DNA of 64,000 bases from Chitinophagaceae bacterium DXS (GTDB lineage: Bacteria > Bacteroidota > Bacteroidia > Chitinophagales > Chitinophagaceae), in NCBI GenBank assembly GCA_030345135.1, contig CP128386.1:4284667-4348666 (forward strand), given 5' to 3'. Position numbers and translations under genes: made by a program. Of the stretch, positions 1-8,595 are shown in pieces. Position 1 is the first letter of the stretch. Each line of letters opens with the position of its first letter. The notes beneath the pieces were generated by a model. The model was not told the origin of the DNA, did not search any database, and saw only the letters and a program-made list of their open reading frames with translations.

Positions 1-1150
1 TGATGATTTTAAGATCTTCATCCTTTACACCCATGTTTTCCAGGTTCAATTCTACCACCTGGTTTTCCAAAGGCTTTAATTCTTCCAGTTGTTTGGAATC
101 ATAAAACGGTTTGTTGTAGAAATTTACAACTAACGCCGGAGAGCCTATAGCCACCTGGGATATTATACGATTGTTGTTTGTTAGTTTCTGGATTTGTTTT
201 TCATCGGCAGCAGCAAAATCATACTGCTCGTCGGCAGATTGCTTTAAGACTTTCGTCGCGAGAACACGCAACGTGTCTTTCTCAGGCAAATCGATAACCC
301 TTTTATCAAATAAAGAGCCGCCTTTGATCCATGCATATAAAATGGACATCTCCTCTATACTTAACTGAGGTTTTCCCGCCGGCGGCATGTGTTCTTTTTC
401 TTCTTCCGGAAGATGAATGCGATGCATCATTAAACCAAGATCGGCCCTGCCGGAATCCCACAGTTTTCCATTCTTGCCACCTTTCAACAACAACTCTTTT
501 GTATCCATAACCAACTCACCCTTCGCCTTGCTGCTGTTATGGCAACCCATACATTTTGCCTGGAGTATCGGTTGCACGAGATCGGCATATACGACCGCAT
601 CCTCTAAAGGAGCGACTTGCTTTTTCTTGTCGGGAGTTACCGGTGCCAGTACAAAGTTTTCACCGTGGGTAATGTTTGCTCCCAGATGTGAAGCAATGGC
701 AATTAAAACAGCGATCGACAATGCTGAGGCATAAGAAAACAATCCGCCTCTTTCTATTTTTAGTCTGAAAGAATAAAAAGCGTAGAGGACAAAAGAAGTG
801 GATGCACCCAGCCATTTGTGCCAGGCTATCGCGTCGGAATCGTAACCCGGTTCTCTTGAAAGAAACAATCCCATTAAAGCTGTAACGGCCGCTGAAAGCG
901 CAGCTGCAAGCAGCAGGATGTCAGTAACATCTTTGTACCACTGATGTGATTTTAAATTCTCTGAAGCAAATAGTTGCCACGCCACATAGAGCAAAACCAA
1001 TACAATAGGAAAGTGTAAAATCAGTGGGTGCATACGACCTATCACCTGCAACCATGATGGTACCACCAATCTGCTACTAAACACCAACAGAAAAAACAAT
1101 AAGATGTTTAAAGGAAGCAGGGACGCCGCTACAAGTTTTTTAATTTTCAT
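1..1150 (-). CDS. Membrane-anchored planctomycete-type cytochrome c, partial at left edge
   Basis: About 383 residues are visible; the 3' end lies outside the window. About five hydrophobic segments occupy residues 5-160 (DUF2231-like arrangement). A haem c site CMGCH follows at residues 200-204, and HMPPAGKPQLS lies further on, as in the PSCyt1 domain, where the methionine is a plausible axial ligand. The last visible part has a leucine-rich-repeat look (VVELNLENMGVKDEDL), a combination known from planctomycete cytochromes. It is the last visible gene of a four-gene minus-strand group with the NHL, DUF1501 and DUF1553 genes, so it may pass electrons for an envelope oxidation reaction; that role is inference. 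The ATG at 1150 is chosen because the first membrane helix starts right after it. Confidence 0.8.
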   Translation of the reverse strand, partial: MKIKKLVAASLLPLNILLFFLLVFSSRLVVPSWLQVIGRMHPLILHFPIVLVLLYVAWQLFASENLKSHQWYKDVTDILLLAAALSAAVTALMGLFLSREPGYDSDAIAWHKWLGASTSFVLYAFYSFRLKIERGGLFSYASALSIAVLIAIASHLGANITHGENFVLAPVTPDKKKQVAPLEDAVVYADLVQPILQAKCMGCHNSSKAKGELVMDTKELLLKGGKNGKLWDSGRADLGLMMHRIHLPEEEKEHMPPAGKPQLSIEEMSILYAWIKGGSLFDKRVIDLPEKDTLRVLATKVLKQSADEQYDFAAADEKQIQKLTNNNRIISQVAIGSPALVVNFYNKPFYDSKQLEELKPLENQVVELNLENMGVKDEDLKII

Positions 1151-1176
1151 GAAATCTAAAGCAAACTGGTTGTTAT

Positions 1177-1368
1177 GAGTACGAGTTACGAAGTACGTAG
1201 TACCTAGGTTTGACAGCACCTAACATTCGTAACAATTTTATTGTTAAAACAGAAAACTACGAAGACGAAAAGCGCAGGTCTTAAAAAGGAACTTATAATA
1301 TAAGCCGGTTTGTGTATTTCCAACCGGCCCGAACCTTTCGTACCTCGTACTTCTTACTTCGTACTTTG
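1177..1368. repeat. Inverted 'TACGAAGTAC' repeat element
   Basis: The 220-bp gap between the NHL gene and the cytochrome gene contains a left arm (GTACGAGTTACGAAGTACG, about 1179-1197) and a right arm in the opposite orientation (about 1340-1366). The same word family recurs at 54.9-55.3 kb. No gene is seen here. The arms could pair in RNA between the two genes. Confidence 0.7.
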
Positions 1369-1370
1369 CC

Positions 1371-2399
1371 CTACGCTGTTCTCTTTAATTTATAAGGATA
1401 AACTTTTCCTGAAGCCCACTGCGCAACATATAAGTTTTCATCGCTGTCAACACATACGTCGTGTGGATGAACAAATATTTTTTCTGTCTGTTGCATTGGT
1501 TGCAGTACACCGTTTACATATTTAGGTTCGCTTCCACCAATATTGCTTACTACTTTATTGTCCTTATCCAGGATGGTTACAAAGCCGGAACCTTCCAGCT
1601 TCATATCCGGAGAGCGCAACACAGCGGCATATAAATGATCCTTATGAATTACCGGGCGGCATACACATGCGCCAGGCAATTTGATCACTTCAAGCAACTT
1701 GCCTTCTTTTGTAAAACGTTTGAAGCAATTACGCGTTCTGTCTGTAACAAGCAAAGTTGTTTCACCGCTACGTTTGTCAAACACTATACCGTGCGCATTA
1801 TCCAGATGCTCATCTCCTTCTCCCCTGCCACCAAAATAATGCTTCAGATTTCCTTTGCTGTCATATTGCAACACATACTGTGCTCCGTAACCATCGGCAA
1901 TGAAGATGTCTCCATTTTCATCAATGGTTGTTTCGGTAGGAACAAATTCCTCCGCTTTTTTATAGATTCCCGGATCCATTGGCGTACTGATGGTCAACAG
2001 AATCTTGCCGTCCATTGTTGTTTTATACACCTGGTGTTTTGCTGTATCGGTAATATATAAATACTCTGTTCCATTTTCATTATGGAGCGTTAAACCGTGT
2101 GCACCGGGAAATTCATGTCCCCAGCTCTCCAACAGTTTACCCTTTGTGTTGTAAACAAGAATGTTGTTCTTTGTTTCGTTGGTAAGCAGAAAAATACGGC
2201 CGTGTTTATCCTGCACCATTTCGTGACAGTCGTTCACCGGATATTGCGTGGGGTTGGCTTTGCTCCATGCTGTATCCAATGTATAACTCATATTGTTGTA
2301 GCCGTATACTTTGCCTTTTTCTTTTGCAAACAAGTCCTGCATAATCAAAATGCCGCCGGTAGCAAAAGAGGTTTGTTGTAAGAATTTTCTGCGGTTCAT
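1371..2399 (-). CDS. NHL-repeat six-bladed beta-propeller protein, exported
   Basis: 342 residues. The N-terminus NRRKFLQQTSFATGG resembles a Tat signal. The body has repeated NHL-type blades (HGLTLHNENGTEYLYITDT, ENGDIFIADGYG, HPHDVCVDSDENLYVAQW), as in peptidyl-alpha-hydroxyglycine lyase-like propellers. These proteins are usually periplasmic binding or lyase-like scaffolds; no catalytic residue can be assigned. It starts 38 bp after the DUF1501 gene in the same direction, so the two are probably co-transcribed. Paired Tat-type N-termini suggest both are exported folded. Substrate unknown. Confidence 0.85.
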   Translation of the reverse strand: MNRRKFLQQTSFATGGILIMQDLFAKEKGKVYGYNNMSYTLDTAWSKANPTQYPVNDCHEMVQDKHGRIFLLTNETKNNILVYNTKGKLLESWGHEFPGAHGLTLHNENGTEYLYITDTAKHQVYKTTMDGKILLTISTPMDPGIYKKAEEFVPTETTIDENGDIFIADGYGAQYVLQYDSKGNLKHYFGGRGEGDEHLDNAHGIVFDKRSGETTLLVTDRTRNCFKRFTKEGKLLEVIKLPGACVCRPVIHKDHLYAAVLRSPDMKLEGSGFVTILDKDNKVVSNIGGSEPKYVNGVLQPMQQTEKIFVHPHDVCVDSDENLYVAQWASGKVYPYKLKRTA

Positions 2400-2436
2400 A
2401 ATTTTTGTTGTGTTAAGGAGAGTTCGATGTAATATT

Positions 2437-3882
2437 TTAAGCGATCAGATCTTTAATTACTTTGCCTGCCACATCTGTCAGGCGATAGCGCCTGCCCAAA
2501 TGCCTGAAGGTGAGTTTTTCATGATCCAATCCCATCTGGTTTAAAATTGTTGCGTGGAAGTCGTGAACGTGCACCGGATTACTTGCAATGTTATAGCCAA
2601 ACTCATCGGTTTCGCCATATACACCCGGCTTAACGCCACCTCCTGCCATCCATACAGTAAAGCATCTTGGGTGATGGTCTCTTCCGTAATTATCGAGGGT
2701 TAATTTTCCCTGGCAATAGTTGGTGCGGCCAAATTCACCACCCCAGATCACCAGCGTTTCATCTAACAGTCCACGTTGTTTAAGATCTGTTATTAACGCT
2801 GCACTAGCCTGGTCAACGTCTTTACACTGACCTTTAATTTGTCCCGGCAAATCGCCATGTGCATCCCAACCCTGGTGGTACAACTGCACAAAGCGTACAC
2901 CGTTCTCACTGAGTTTGCGGGCAAGCAAACAGTTTGCTGCGTATGTTCCCGGAACCAGGCAATCAGGGCCGTATAATTTAATGATTGATTCCGGCTCTTT
3001 ACTCATATCTGTTATTTCCGGCACGGCTGTCTGCATGCGGAAAGCCATTTCATATTGCTGGATCTTGGTGTTTATTTCGGGATCGCCAAACTGCTGGTAA
3101 GAAGCAGTGTTCAATTCAGCAATCTTGTCCAGCATTTTTCTTCTGTCCGCCTTATCAATCGCATCCGGATTGTTCAGGTATAATACAGGATTTTCACCGC
3201 TGCTGAATTGTACGCCCTGGTGTATTGAATCCAAAAATCCATTACTCCAGAGTTTTGAATACACCCCCTGTCCGTTGCCCTTGCCTTTAGAGAGCAATAC
3301 ACAAAATGCCGGCAGGTTTTTATTCTCACTTCCGAGGCCATAGCTTAACCATGCGCCCATGCTCGGTCTGTTGCCCACTTGTGCCCCCGTTTGGAAGAAC
3401 GTCAAGGCAGGATCGTGGTTAATGGCTTCTGTCCATATGGTTTTGATAATACACAGATCATCCGCTACACCGGCAGTATATGGCAACAATTCACTGATCT
3501 GGGCACGCGCGCGACCATATTCACCAAATTTAAAGACAGTCCCGGCCAGTGGAAAATGTGTCTGATCAGCTGTCATCCCAGTTAAGCGTTGGCCCATGCG
3601 TATGCTTGCAGGAAGATCCTGCCCGTGCATTTCCTGCAACTTTGGCTTATAGTCAAACAGGTCCAGTTGGGACGGAGCGCCGTTTTGAAAAAGATAAATG
3701 ATGCGCTTGGCTTTTGGCGCAAAATGCGGTAAGCCCGCCATAATTGTTTCTTCACTCCCGCTACTAAACAGATCGGGAATCAATAGAGAACCCAATGCCA
3801 TGCTGCCAATACCAAGGCTAAGCCTTGATAAAAACTTGCGGCGGTTGTAGTTTAGTCCGTGTTCGAGGATTTCCTTTTCCAT
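2437..3882 (-). CDS. DUF1501 family exported protein
   Basis: 481 residues. The N-terminal NRRKFLSRLSLGIGSMALG is a twin-arginine-like signal. Family marks include IIYLFQNGAPSQLDLFDYKP near residue 62, QLYHQGWDAHGDLPG, and WGGEFGRTNYCQGK followed by GRDHHPRCFTVWMAGGG, which resemble the metal-binding end of alkaline phosphatase/sulfatase folds. DUF1501 genes are nearly always paired with DUF1549/DUF1553 cytochrome genes, and here that gene lies 169 bp upstream. Function is unproven in the family; a hydrolase acting on exported or polymeric substrate is plausible. The intervening gap carries a GC-rich repeat. Confidence 0.9.
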   Translation of the reverse strand: MEKEILEHGLNYNRRKFLSRLSLGIGSMALGSLLIPDLFSSGSEETIMAGLPHFAPKAKRIIYLFQNGAPSQLDLFDYKPKLQEMHGQDLPASIRMGQRLTGMTADQTHFPLAGTVFKFGEYGRARAQISELLPYTAGVADDLCIIKTIWTEAINHDPALTFFQTGAQVGNRPSMGAWLSYGLGSENKNLPAFCVLLSKGKGNGQGVYSKLWSNGFLDSIHQGVQFSSGENPVLYLNNPDAIDKADRRKMLDKIAELNTASYQQFGDPEINTKIQQYEMAFRMQTAVPEITDMSKEPESIIKLYGPDCLVPGTYAANCLLARKLSENGVRFVQLYHQGWDAHGDLPGQIKGQCKDVDQASAALITDLKQRGLLDETLVIWGGEFGRTNYCQGKLTLDNYGRDHHPRCFTVWMAGGGVKPGVYGETDEFGYNIASNPVHVHDFHATILNQMGLDHEKLTFRHLGRRYRLTDVAGKVIKDLIA

Positions 3883-3889
3883 TTTTATT

Positions 3890-3985
3890 TTTTTCTCGCG
3901 GCGGACGCAACGAAGCGGCGGCGCGACGATTTTTTATGCTTCACGCGGCGGTCGCAAAGAGGCAGCGACGCAGCGATATTTTTAT
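3890..3985. repeat. GC-rich 'CGCGGCGGNCGC' repeat, isolated copy
   Basis: Related to the 92-bp tandem units at 19.9-20.4 kb. It contains CTCGCGGCGGACGCAACGAA and a second half, CACGCGGCGGTCGCAAAGAG. It lies between the DUF1553 and DUF1501 genes. Its GC content is far above that of the surrounding genes. Confidence 0.7.
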
Positions 3986-4051
3986 TGTTAAAGACGGAAT
4001 TTTCAATTAGCGAGTTTTAAAAGCTGACTGCTGATAGCTAACAGCTCACAG

Positions 4052-6394
4052 CTATGACTTCGTTATTGCTTCTTCCATGTTATAAATCGCGCTGATGGTT
4101 TTCATCAGAGATGCCAGGGAATTCTGCTCCAGCCTGTCGTTCTTGTGGAATTCACCTACGTTCAAAGTTTTCTGTGCGTCCAGCTTCTTTTGTTTGAATT
4201 CCTGCAATTGATCGTCATAATAACTTTGGAGGATCTTCATCTCTGCGTCCGTTGCTTTTCTGCAAATGATCAGGCGGAACGCTTTGTTTATTTTATCCGT
4301 TGCAGAGCCAGGTTCCGCTTCCAGTTTTTGTGCAAGCACGCGTGATGCTTCCAGCACTGTCGGATCATTTAGCATGATCAATGCCTGCAGCGGCGTATTT
4401 GTCTTTAAGCGTTTTACTTCACATTGATCGCGGTTGCTGGCATCAAATACAATCATAGATGGAGGCGGCACGGTTAATTTGATAAACGTGTACATACCTC
4501 TTCTATATAAGGCATCGCCGTGATCCTGTTGATAAGTTGCTAATACACCTCTGCCACTTGATGCAGCTTCCCACAAACCTTTTGGCTGATATGGCTTTAC
4601 ACTTGGTCCGCCAATTGTTCTTACAAGCAATCCACTGCTTGACAGAACCATATCACGTACAAATTCAGCGGTTAACCTGTTGCGGGGACCATGCGACAAA
4701 TAAACGTTTTCCGGATCAATACCTTGTTTTTGGTCCGTTGTTTTAGTTGACTGCCTGTAGGTGGCACTCATTACCATTTGCTTCATCAGGCGTTTAATAT
4801 CCCAGCCGTGTTCCATAAAATCTATAGCAAGCCAGTCCAGCAGTTCAGGATGAGAAGGCAATTCGCCCTGCATACCGAAGTCGCCGGTTGTTTTAACAAG
4901 ACCGCGACCAAAAACTTCTTGCCACATTTGATTCACAAATACGCGGGCCGTTAGTGGATTGTTTCGATCGATCGTCCATTCTGCCAATCCAAGACGGTTA
5001 CGCTGAAATTTAGTCGTGTCATACTTCATTATAGCAGCAACGGCAGTTGGCTGCACTTCAACAGAGGGCGCATCGTATACGCCGCGTTTCAGTATATAAG
5101 TCTTGCGCGCCGTATCCAGTTCCCCCATTACAGAAACAGTAAGAGCGTTCGTATCTTTATAGTTGATGAATGAAAGCAGCTTCTGCCTGTCCTCTTGCGT
5201 AATTTGCATCAGCGGATTCTTGGCTGGTTTAGATGTGCTAACATCACCTTCATATCCTTTTTCTTTTGTATTGTTGAAAAATGCAAAAAGCTCGTAATAA
5301 TCCTTCTGGCTGAAAGGATCGTATTTGTGATCATGACACTGAGCGCATTCTATTGTGATGCCCATAATACCCTTGCCATAAGTTTTTGTTTTATCAAGTA
5401 TATATTCAATTCTGTACTCTTCCGGAATAACACCCCCTTCTTCTGTGTACTTATGGTTGCGGAAAAAACCGGTTGCGAGGATCTGTTCCTTGTTTGCATC
5501 AGGAAGCATATCGCCGGCAATCTGCCAGGTAAGAAATTTATCGTAAGGGAGATTTTCATTAAATGCATGAATTACCCAGTCGCGCCAGGGCCATTGAGAA
5601 CGGATGTTGTCATCCTGGTATCCGTAAGAATCAGAGTAACGTGCTACGTCCAGCCAGTGCTGTGCCATTTTCTCTCCGTAAGCTGTGTTCTGCATCAATC
5701 TGTCGACAACCTTTTCGTAAGCATTCGGACTTTTGTCATTCAGAAAGTCATCCATCATTTGAATTGACGGCGGCAACCCGGTTAAGTCAAACGAAACTCT
5801 TTTTAATAGTCTTTCTTTATCAGCTTCTTCATTTGGAGATAAGCCCTTTTGTTCCATTTTCGCCATAATGAAATTGTCCAGTTCATTCTTTGGCCACTTT
5901 TCATCTTTTACTTTTGGAACCGGCGCTTTCTTTGGCGCAATAAAAGCCCAGTGGCGTTCATATTTCGCACCCTGTTTTATCCATTTTTTAAAAAGTGCAA
6001 CTTCATGTTCGTTTAGTAATCCAAGATGCGATTCCGGTGTAGGCATCTGGTAGGTAGGATCCTGTGAACTGATGCGTTTGAACAATTCACTTTGTTCCGG
6101 TTTACCGGGCACAATAGCATATGCTCCCTTTGTTTCAGTCAGAGGCGCATAGGCAGATTCGGCAATATCCAGACGCAAGTGCGCCTGCCGCTTATTGGCA
6201 TCGGGACCGTGACATGCGAAACATTTGTCTGATAATATCGGGCGTATGTTAAAATTATAGCTAACAACATCCGGCATCGACTCCGCAGATCCGTTCTTAT
6301 TATTACATCCAACTGTAGCAGCAAGCAGCAAGGCAGAAAAACCGGCACCTATCCAAAGTAACCTGGATCGAAAAAAACAATCGCTATTGAACAT
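4052..6394 (-). CDS. PSCyt1-DUF1549-DUF1553 cytochrome lipoprotein
   Basis: 780 residues. A hydrophobic N-terminus ends in AATVGC (Cys30), a lipoprotein signal. PSCyt1 follows with haem motif CFACH at residues 58-62. DUF1549 covers roughly residues 150-350 and contains AQHWLDVARYSDSYG and a second CxxCH (ECAQCHDHKYDPF). DUF1553 covers about 470-720 (WTIDRNNPLTARVFVNQMW, LVKTTGDFG). This architecture is typical of Planctomycetes and Verrucomicrobia and is scattered in Bacteroidota. It is the first gene of the cluster with DUF1501, NHL and membrane cytochrome genes. A periplasmic haem-dependent oxidation of sugar or polyol substrates is a common guess, not shown. Confidence 0.9.
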   Translation of the reverse strand: MFNSDCFFRSRLLWIGAGFSALLLAATVGCNNKNGSAESMPDVVSYNFNIRPILSDKCFACHGPDANKRQAHLRLDIAESAYAPLTETKGAYAIVPGKPEQSELFKRISSQDPTYQMPTPESHLGLLNEHEVALFKKWIKQGAKYERHWAFIAPKKAPVPKVKDEKWPKNELDNFIMAKMEQKGLSPNEEADKERLLKRVSFDLTGLPPSIQMMDDFLNDKSPNAYEKVVDRLMQNTAYGEKMAQHWLDVARYSDSYGYQDDNIRSQWPWRDWVIHAFNENLPYDKFLTWQIAGDMLPDANKEQILATGFFRNHKYTEEGGVIPEEYRIEYILDKTKTYGKGIMGITIECAQCHDHKYDPFSQKDYYELFAFFNNTKEKGYEGDVSTSKPAKNPLMQITQEDRQKLLSFINYKDTNALTVSVMGELDTARKTYILKRGVYDAPSVEVQPTAVAAIMKYDTTKFQRNRLGLAEWTIDRNNPLTARVFVNQMWQEVFGRGLVKTTGDFGMQGELPSHPELLDWLAIDFMEHGWDIKRLMKQMVMSATYRQSTKTTDQKQGIDPENVYLSHGPRNRLTAEFVRDMVLSSSGLLVRTIGGPSVKPYQPKGLWEAASSGRGVLATYQQDHGDALYRRGMYTFIKLTVPPPSMIVFDASNRDQCEVKRLKTNTPLQALIMLNDPTVLEASRVLAQKLEAEPGSATDKINKAFRLIICRKATDAEMKILQSYYDDQLQEFKQKKLDAQKTLNVGEFHKNDRLEQNSLASLMKTISAIYNMEEAITKS

Positions 6395-6967
6395 TAGTGT
6401 TTTATTGGCAGCTTAATAATGTTCAACCAAATTACAGATTTCTGAGGTAGCTCCCAACAAATAATTCAAAATTTAAAAAGTTAATAGTGGATTTTATTGA
6501 TTTTGAGGGTTGTTTGTACGAATGTCTGAACAAATGAACCTGAATGTGTACGGGGATTTTAAAACAGCAAAAAGCGCTCTGCGATTGGGATGAGAATTTT
6601 AATAAAATGATTGATTTTTGTCAAGACGGGCTGGGAGCTGCCGGGACCAGGATTTTTGGGATTTAAGGATTGACGGGATTTATTTAATATTAACCGGAAT
6701 GTGAGTGGTCCGGGATATTGAAGCTTTTACTAAATAGATTCGAAGTAATTTCCGGCGCGCAACACCTGATACCTGATACCTGATACCTGATATCCGATAT
6801 CTCAAAGCTAACAGCTAACAGCTGATAGCTAAAAAGCGTTACGAGCTGAACCTGACAGGTCCAACCCATAACGCATCAAAATCCTTCCTGGTGAACTAAA
6901 TAAAATTACTCACGCCATCCTTCGCTACGATATACGTAAAACGTATAACTTACAACGTACAACCCCA
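6395..6967. other. Intergenic region with simple repeats
   Basis: No gene was found in these 570 bp. A short array of four ACCTGAT heptamers plus degenerate copies sits at 6764-6801. It is followed at about 6808-6833 by an AGCTAACAGCTAACAGCTGA stretch, a word also found at 4022-4050, 25636-25725 and 36745-36775. The upstream half (6395-6700) presumably holds the promoter of the DUF1553 operon; no convincing TAnnTTTG was identified. Confidence 0.6.
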
Positions 6968-7561
6968 TTAAGCTAACACTGTGATCAGGCTTTTAACAAT
7001 AGCGCCTAACTTAACTGATTCCAATACTCTTGCTTCAGAGCTGCCATGCTGCAGAACCGATTGTTCATGTGATGTTACGCACATTTCGCAACCATTGATG
7101 GAGCTGATCACAAGACTTGTTAATTCAAAGAATTCCTTGCCCAACACAGGATTCATCATGATGCTCATTTTGATACCTGCAGGCTGTGTGTTATAAAATT
7201 CTTTGTTGGTGAAATGACGGAAACGATAAAAGATATTGTTTGCGTTCATCAGTGAAGTGCACGCCACGATCTCTGCAATTTCTGCTTCTGTTGCGCCTTC
7301 TTCACGAGCCTGCTGTAAAAAGCTTTCTTTTAAAGGCTCATACTTTTCATTGGTTGCAACGGCCAATGCTAACAATAAAGCCTCTTTCTTATTTAAATAT
7401 TGGGTGTTGTTAAGAACGTTCCCCACATTTATTTTAAGGTCTTTAATATAGCGATGTTCCGTTTCTAAGAGGGCGATAGTGGTTGATGAAAGATTATGGT
7501 CTGCCAATCCAAGATCGTTAAGCAAATTGGAGAATGTTTCGTTTTGAATAGCTGTACTCAT
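6968..7561 (-). CDS. ahpD: AhpD-like carboxymuconolactone decarboxylase family protein
   Basis: 197 residues. The alkylhydroperoxidase D active site is visible as CEMCVTSH: Cys158, Cys161 and His165, with Glu146 twelve residues before the first cysteine. This spacing matches Mycobacterium tuberculosis AhpD (Glu118, Cys130, Cys133, His137). In that system AhpD is the dithiol partner that re-reduces AhpC. The ahpC gene lies 61 bp upstream in the same direction, which supports that role here. A hairpin between the two genes may lower read-through into ahpD. Mycobacterial AhpD is regenerated via lipoylated proteins; no such partner gene is next to it here. Confidence 0.88.
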   Translation of the reverse strand: MSTAIQNETFSNLLNDLGLADHNLSSTTIALLETEHRYIKDLKINVGNVLNNTQYLNKKEALLLALAVATNEKYEPLKESFLQQAREEGATEAEIAEIVACTSLMNANNIFYRFRHFTNKEFYNTQPAGIKMSIMMNPVLGKEFFELTSLVISSINGCEMCVTSHEQSVLQHGSSEARVLESVKLGAIVKSLITVLA

Positions 7562-7579
7562 AATTATAATGTTTTAGAA

Positions 7580-7606
7580 AAAGGCAGATGGTGATCATCT
7601 GCCTTT
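7580..7606 (-). terminator. Hairpin with T-run between ahpC and ahpD
   Basis: Arms AAAGGCAGATG (7580-7590) and CATCTGCCTTT (7596-7606) enclose a 5-nt loop. On the minus strand the stem is followed by a short T-run, 17 nt after the ahpC stop. This fits an intrinsic terminator or partial terminator. Confidence 0.7.
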
Positions 7607-7622
7607 GCAAATGAAGTGTAGA

Positions 7623-8189
7623 TTAGTTCATATTCAACTTAGCAGTCAAAGTCTCTTCGCCTTGTTTCCAGTTGCAGGGGCAAAGTTCATCTGTCTGCAA
7701 AGCATCCAACACGCGCAATACTTCCTGTACGTTACGGCCTACATTAAGATCGTAAACACTTACCCAACGCACAATACCGTGTGGATCGATAATGAATGTA
7801 GCGCGGTATGCAATCTTTTCTTCTGCATCCAGGATACCTAATTCTTCAGCTAAAGATTTAGAAGTGTCTGCCAGCATAGGAATTTTCAGGTCGCGCAGAT
7901 CAGCGTGATCTTTTCTCCAGGCCAGGTGAACAAACTCAGAATCTGTAGAAGCACCGATCAATACCGTATCGCGATCTGCAAACTCGCTATTCTTTTTGCT
8001 GAATTCAGCTATTTCTGTAGGACACACGAAAGTGAAATCTTTAGGCCACCAGAACATTACTGTCCATTTACCTTCTGCTGTTGCTATTTCATTGGTGATT
8101 TCTGTAAACTCTTTTCCTTTTTCCAATGATACTACTGCTTTCTTCTTAAAAGCGGGGAACTGACTACCGATTGATAATACTTTGCTCAT
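7623..8189 (-). CDS. ahpC: Peroxiredoxin, AhpC of the three-cysteine mycobacterial type
   Basis: 188 residues. It reduces H2O2, alkyl peroxides and possibly peroxynitrite in the cytoplasm. The peroxidatic cysteine is Cys56 in FTFVCPTE. The C-terminal ELCPCNW holds Cys170 and Cys172. This Cys/CxC pattern is that of M. tuberculosis AhpC (Cys61, Cys174, Cys176), which uses AhpD rather than AhpF. The neighbouring AhpD-like gene agrees. The reading frame stays open upstream of 8189, but that extension is unlike any peroxiredoxin and falls in repeat sequence. The ATG at 8189 gives the standard N-terminus (MSKVLSIGSQFPAF). Confidence 0.95.
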   Translation of the reverse strand: MSKVLSIGSQFPAFKKKAVVSLEKGKEFTEITNEIATAEGKWTVMFWWPKDFTFVCPTEIAEFSKKNSEFADRDTVLIGASTDSEFVHLAWRKDHADLRDLKIPMLADTSKSLAEELGILDAEEKIAYRATFIIDPHGIVRWVSVYDLNVGRNVQEVLRVLDALQTDELCPCNWKQGEETLTAKLNMN

Positions 8190-8248
8190 GTTTGTAAATT
8201 TTAATGCGTAACTACTTATTTTGTAATAAATAGATTTAAAATCGGGTG

Positions 8249-8256
8249 CAAAGATG
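8249..8256 (-). promoter_or_regulatory. Probable -7 promoter element of ahpC
   Basis: The minus strand reads CATCTTTG followed by CACC, one change from the Bacteroidota -7 consensus TAnnTTTG. It is placed about 60 nt before the ahpC start. No clear -33 TTG was found at the usual spacing. Confidence 0.4.
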
Positions 8257-8324
8257 CGGGACGGAAGTAATAGAAAAAAATTGTTAGTTTCTATTAATTC
8301 ATAGATGAAGTCTATAATAATATT

Positions 8325-8585
8325 TAATTGACAATTGAAAAGGGACAATTGAAAATGACTAGCGGAGGAGAAACGAGTACGGGACAATTTGCAAGTCTGG
8401 ACTCGCATCGTCACTTCAACTAAATCATGTGGTACACACAGCGAAGATGAGACGGCAGATCTGCATCACGCGCTCTGTGGAGCTCTGTGTCTTCTCCTGT
8501 ATTTCTCCGTGTAGCCATAACTGTTATTAAGCACTATTAATCACCAATCATTGTCAATTTTCAACTTTCAATTGTCAATTAATCA
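8325..8585. repeat. 'CAATTGACAATTGAAAATTG' family repeats and a CACAGAG-type copy
   Basis: Two AT-rich copies of the ATTGACAATTGAAAA word lie at about 8325-8360 and 8548-8580. Between them is a piece of the CTCTGTGGAGCTCTGTG family (8470-8512). The region between ahpC and the gluconate permease has no gene. The right copy ends about 15 bp before the permease start codon. Confidence 0.7.
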
Positions 8586-8595
8586 AGTATCTTGA

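Noticed and set aside
5195-5767. 190-residue plus-strand frame inside the DUF1553 gene
   Set aside because: Antisense to a well-supported gene; cysteine- and phenylalanine-rich composition typical of a shadow frame.
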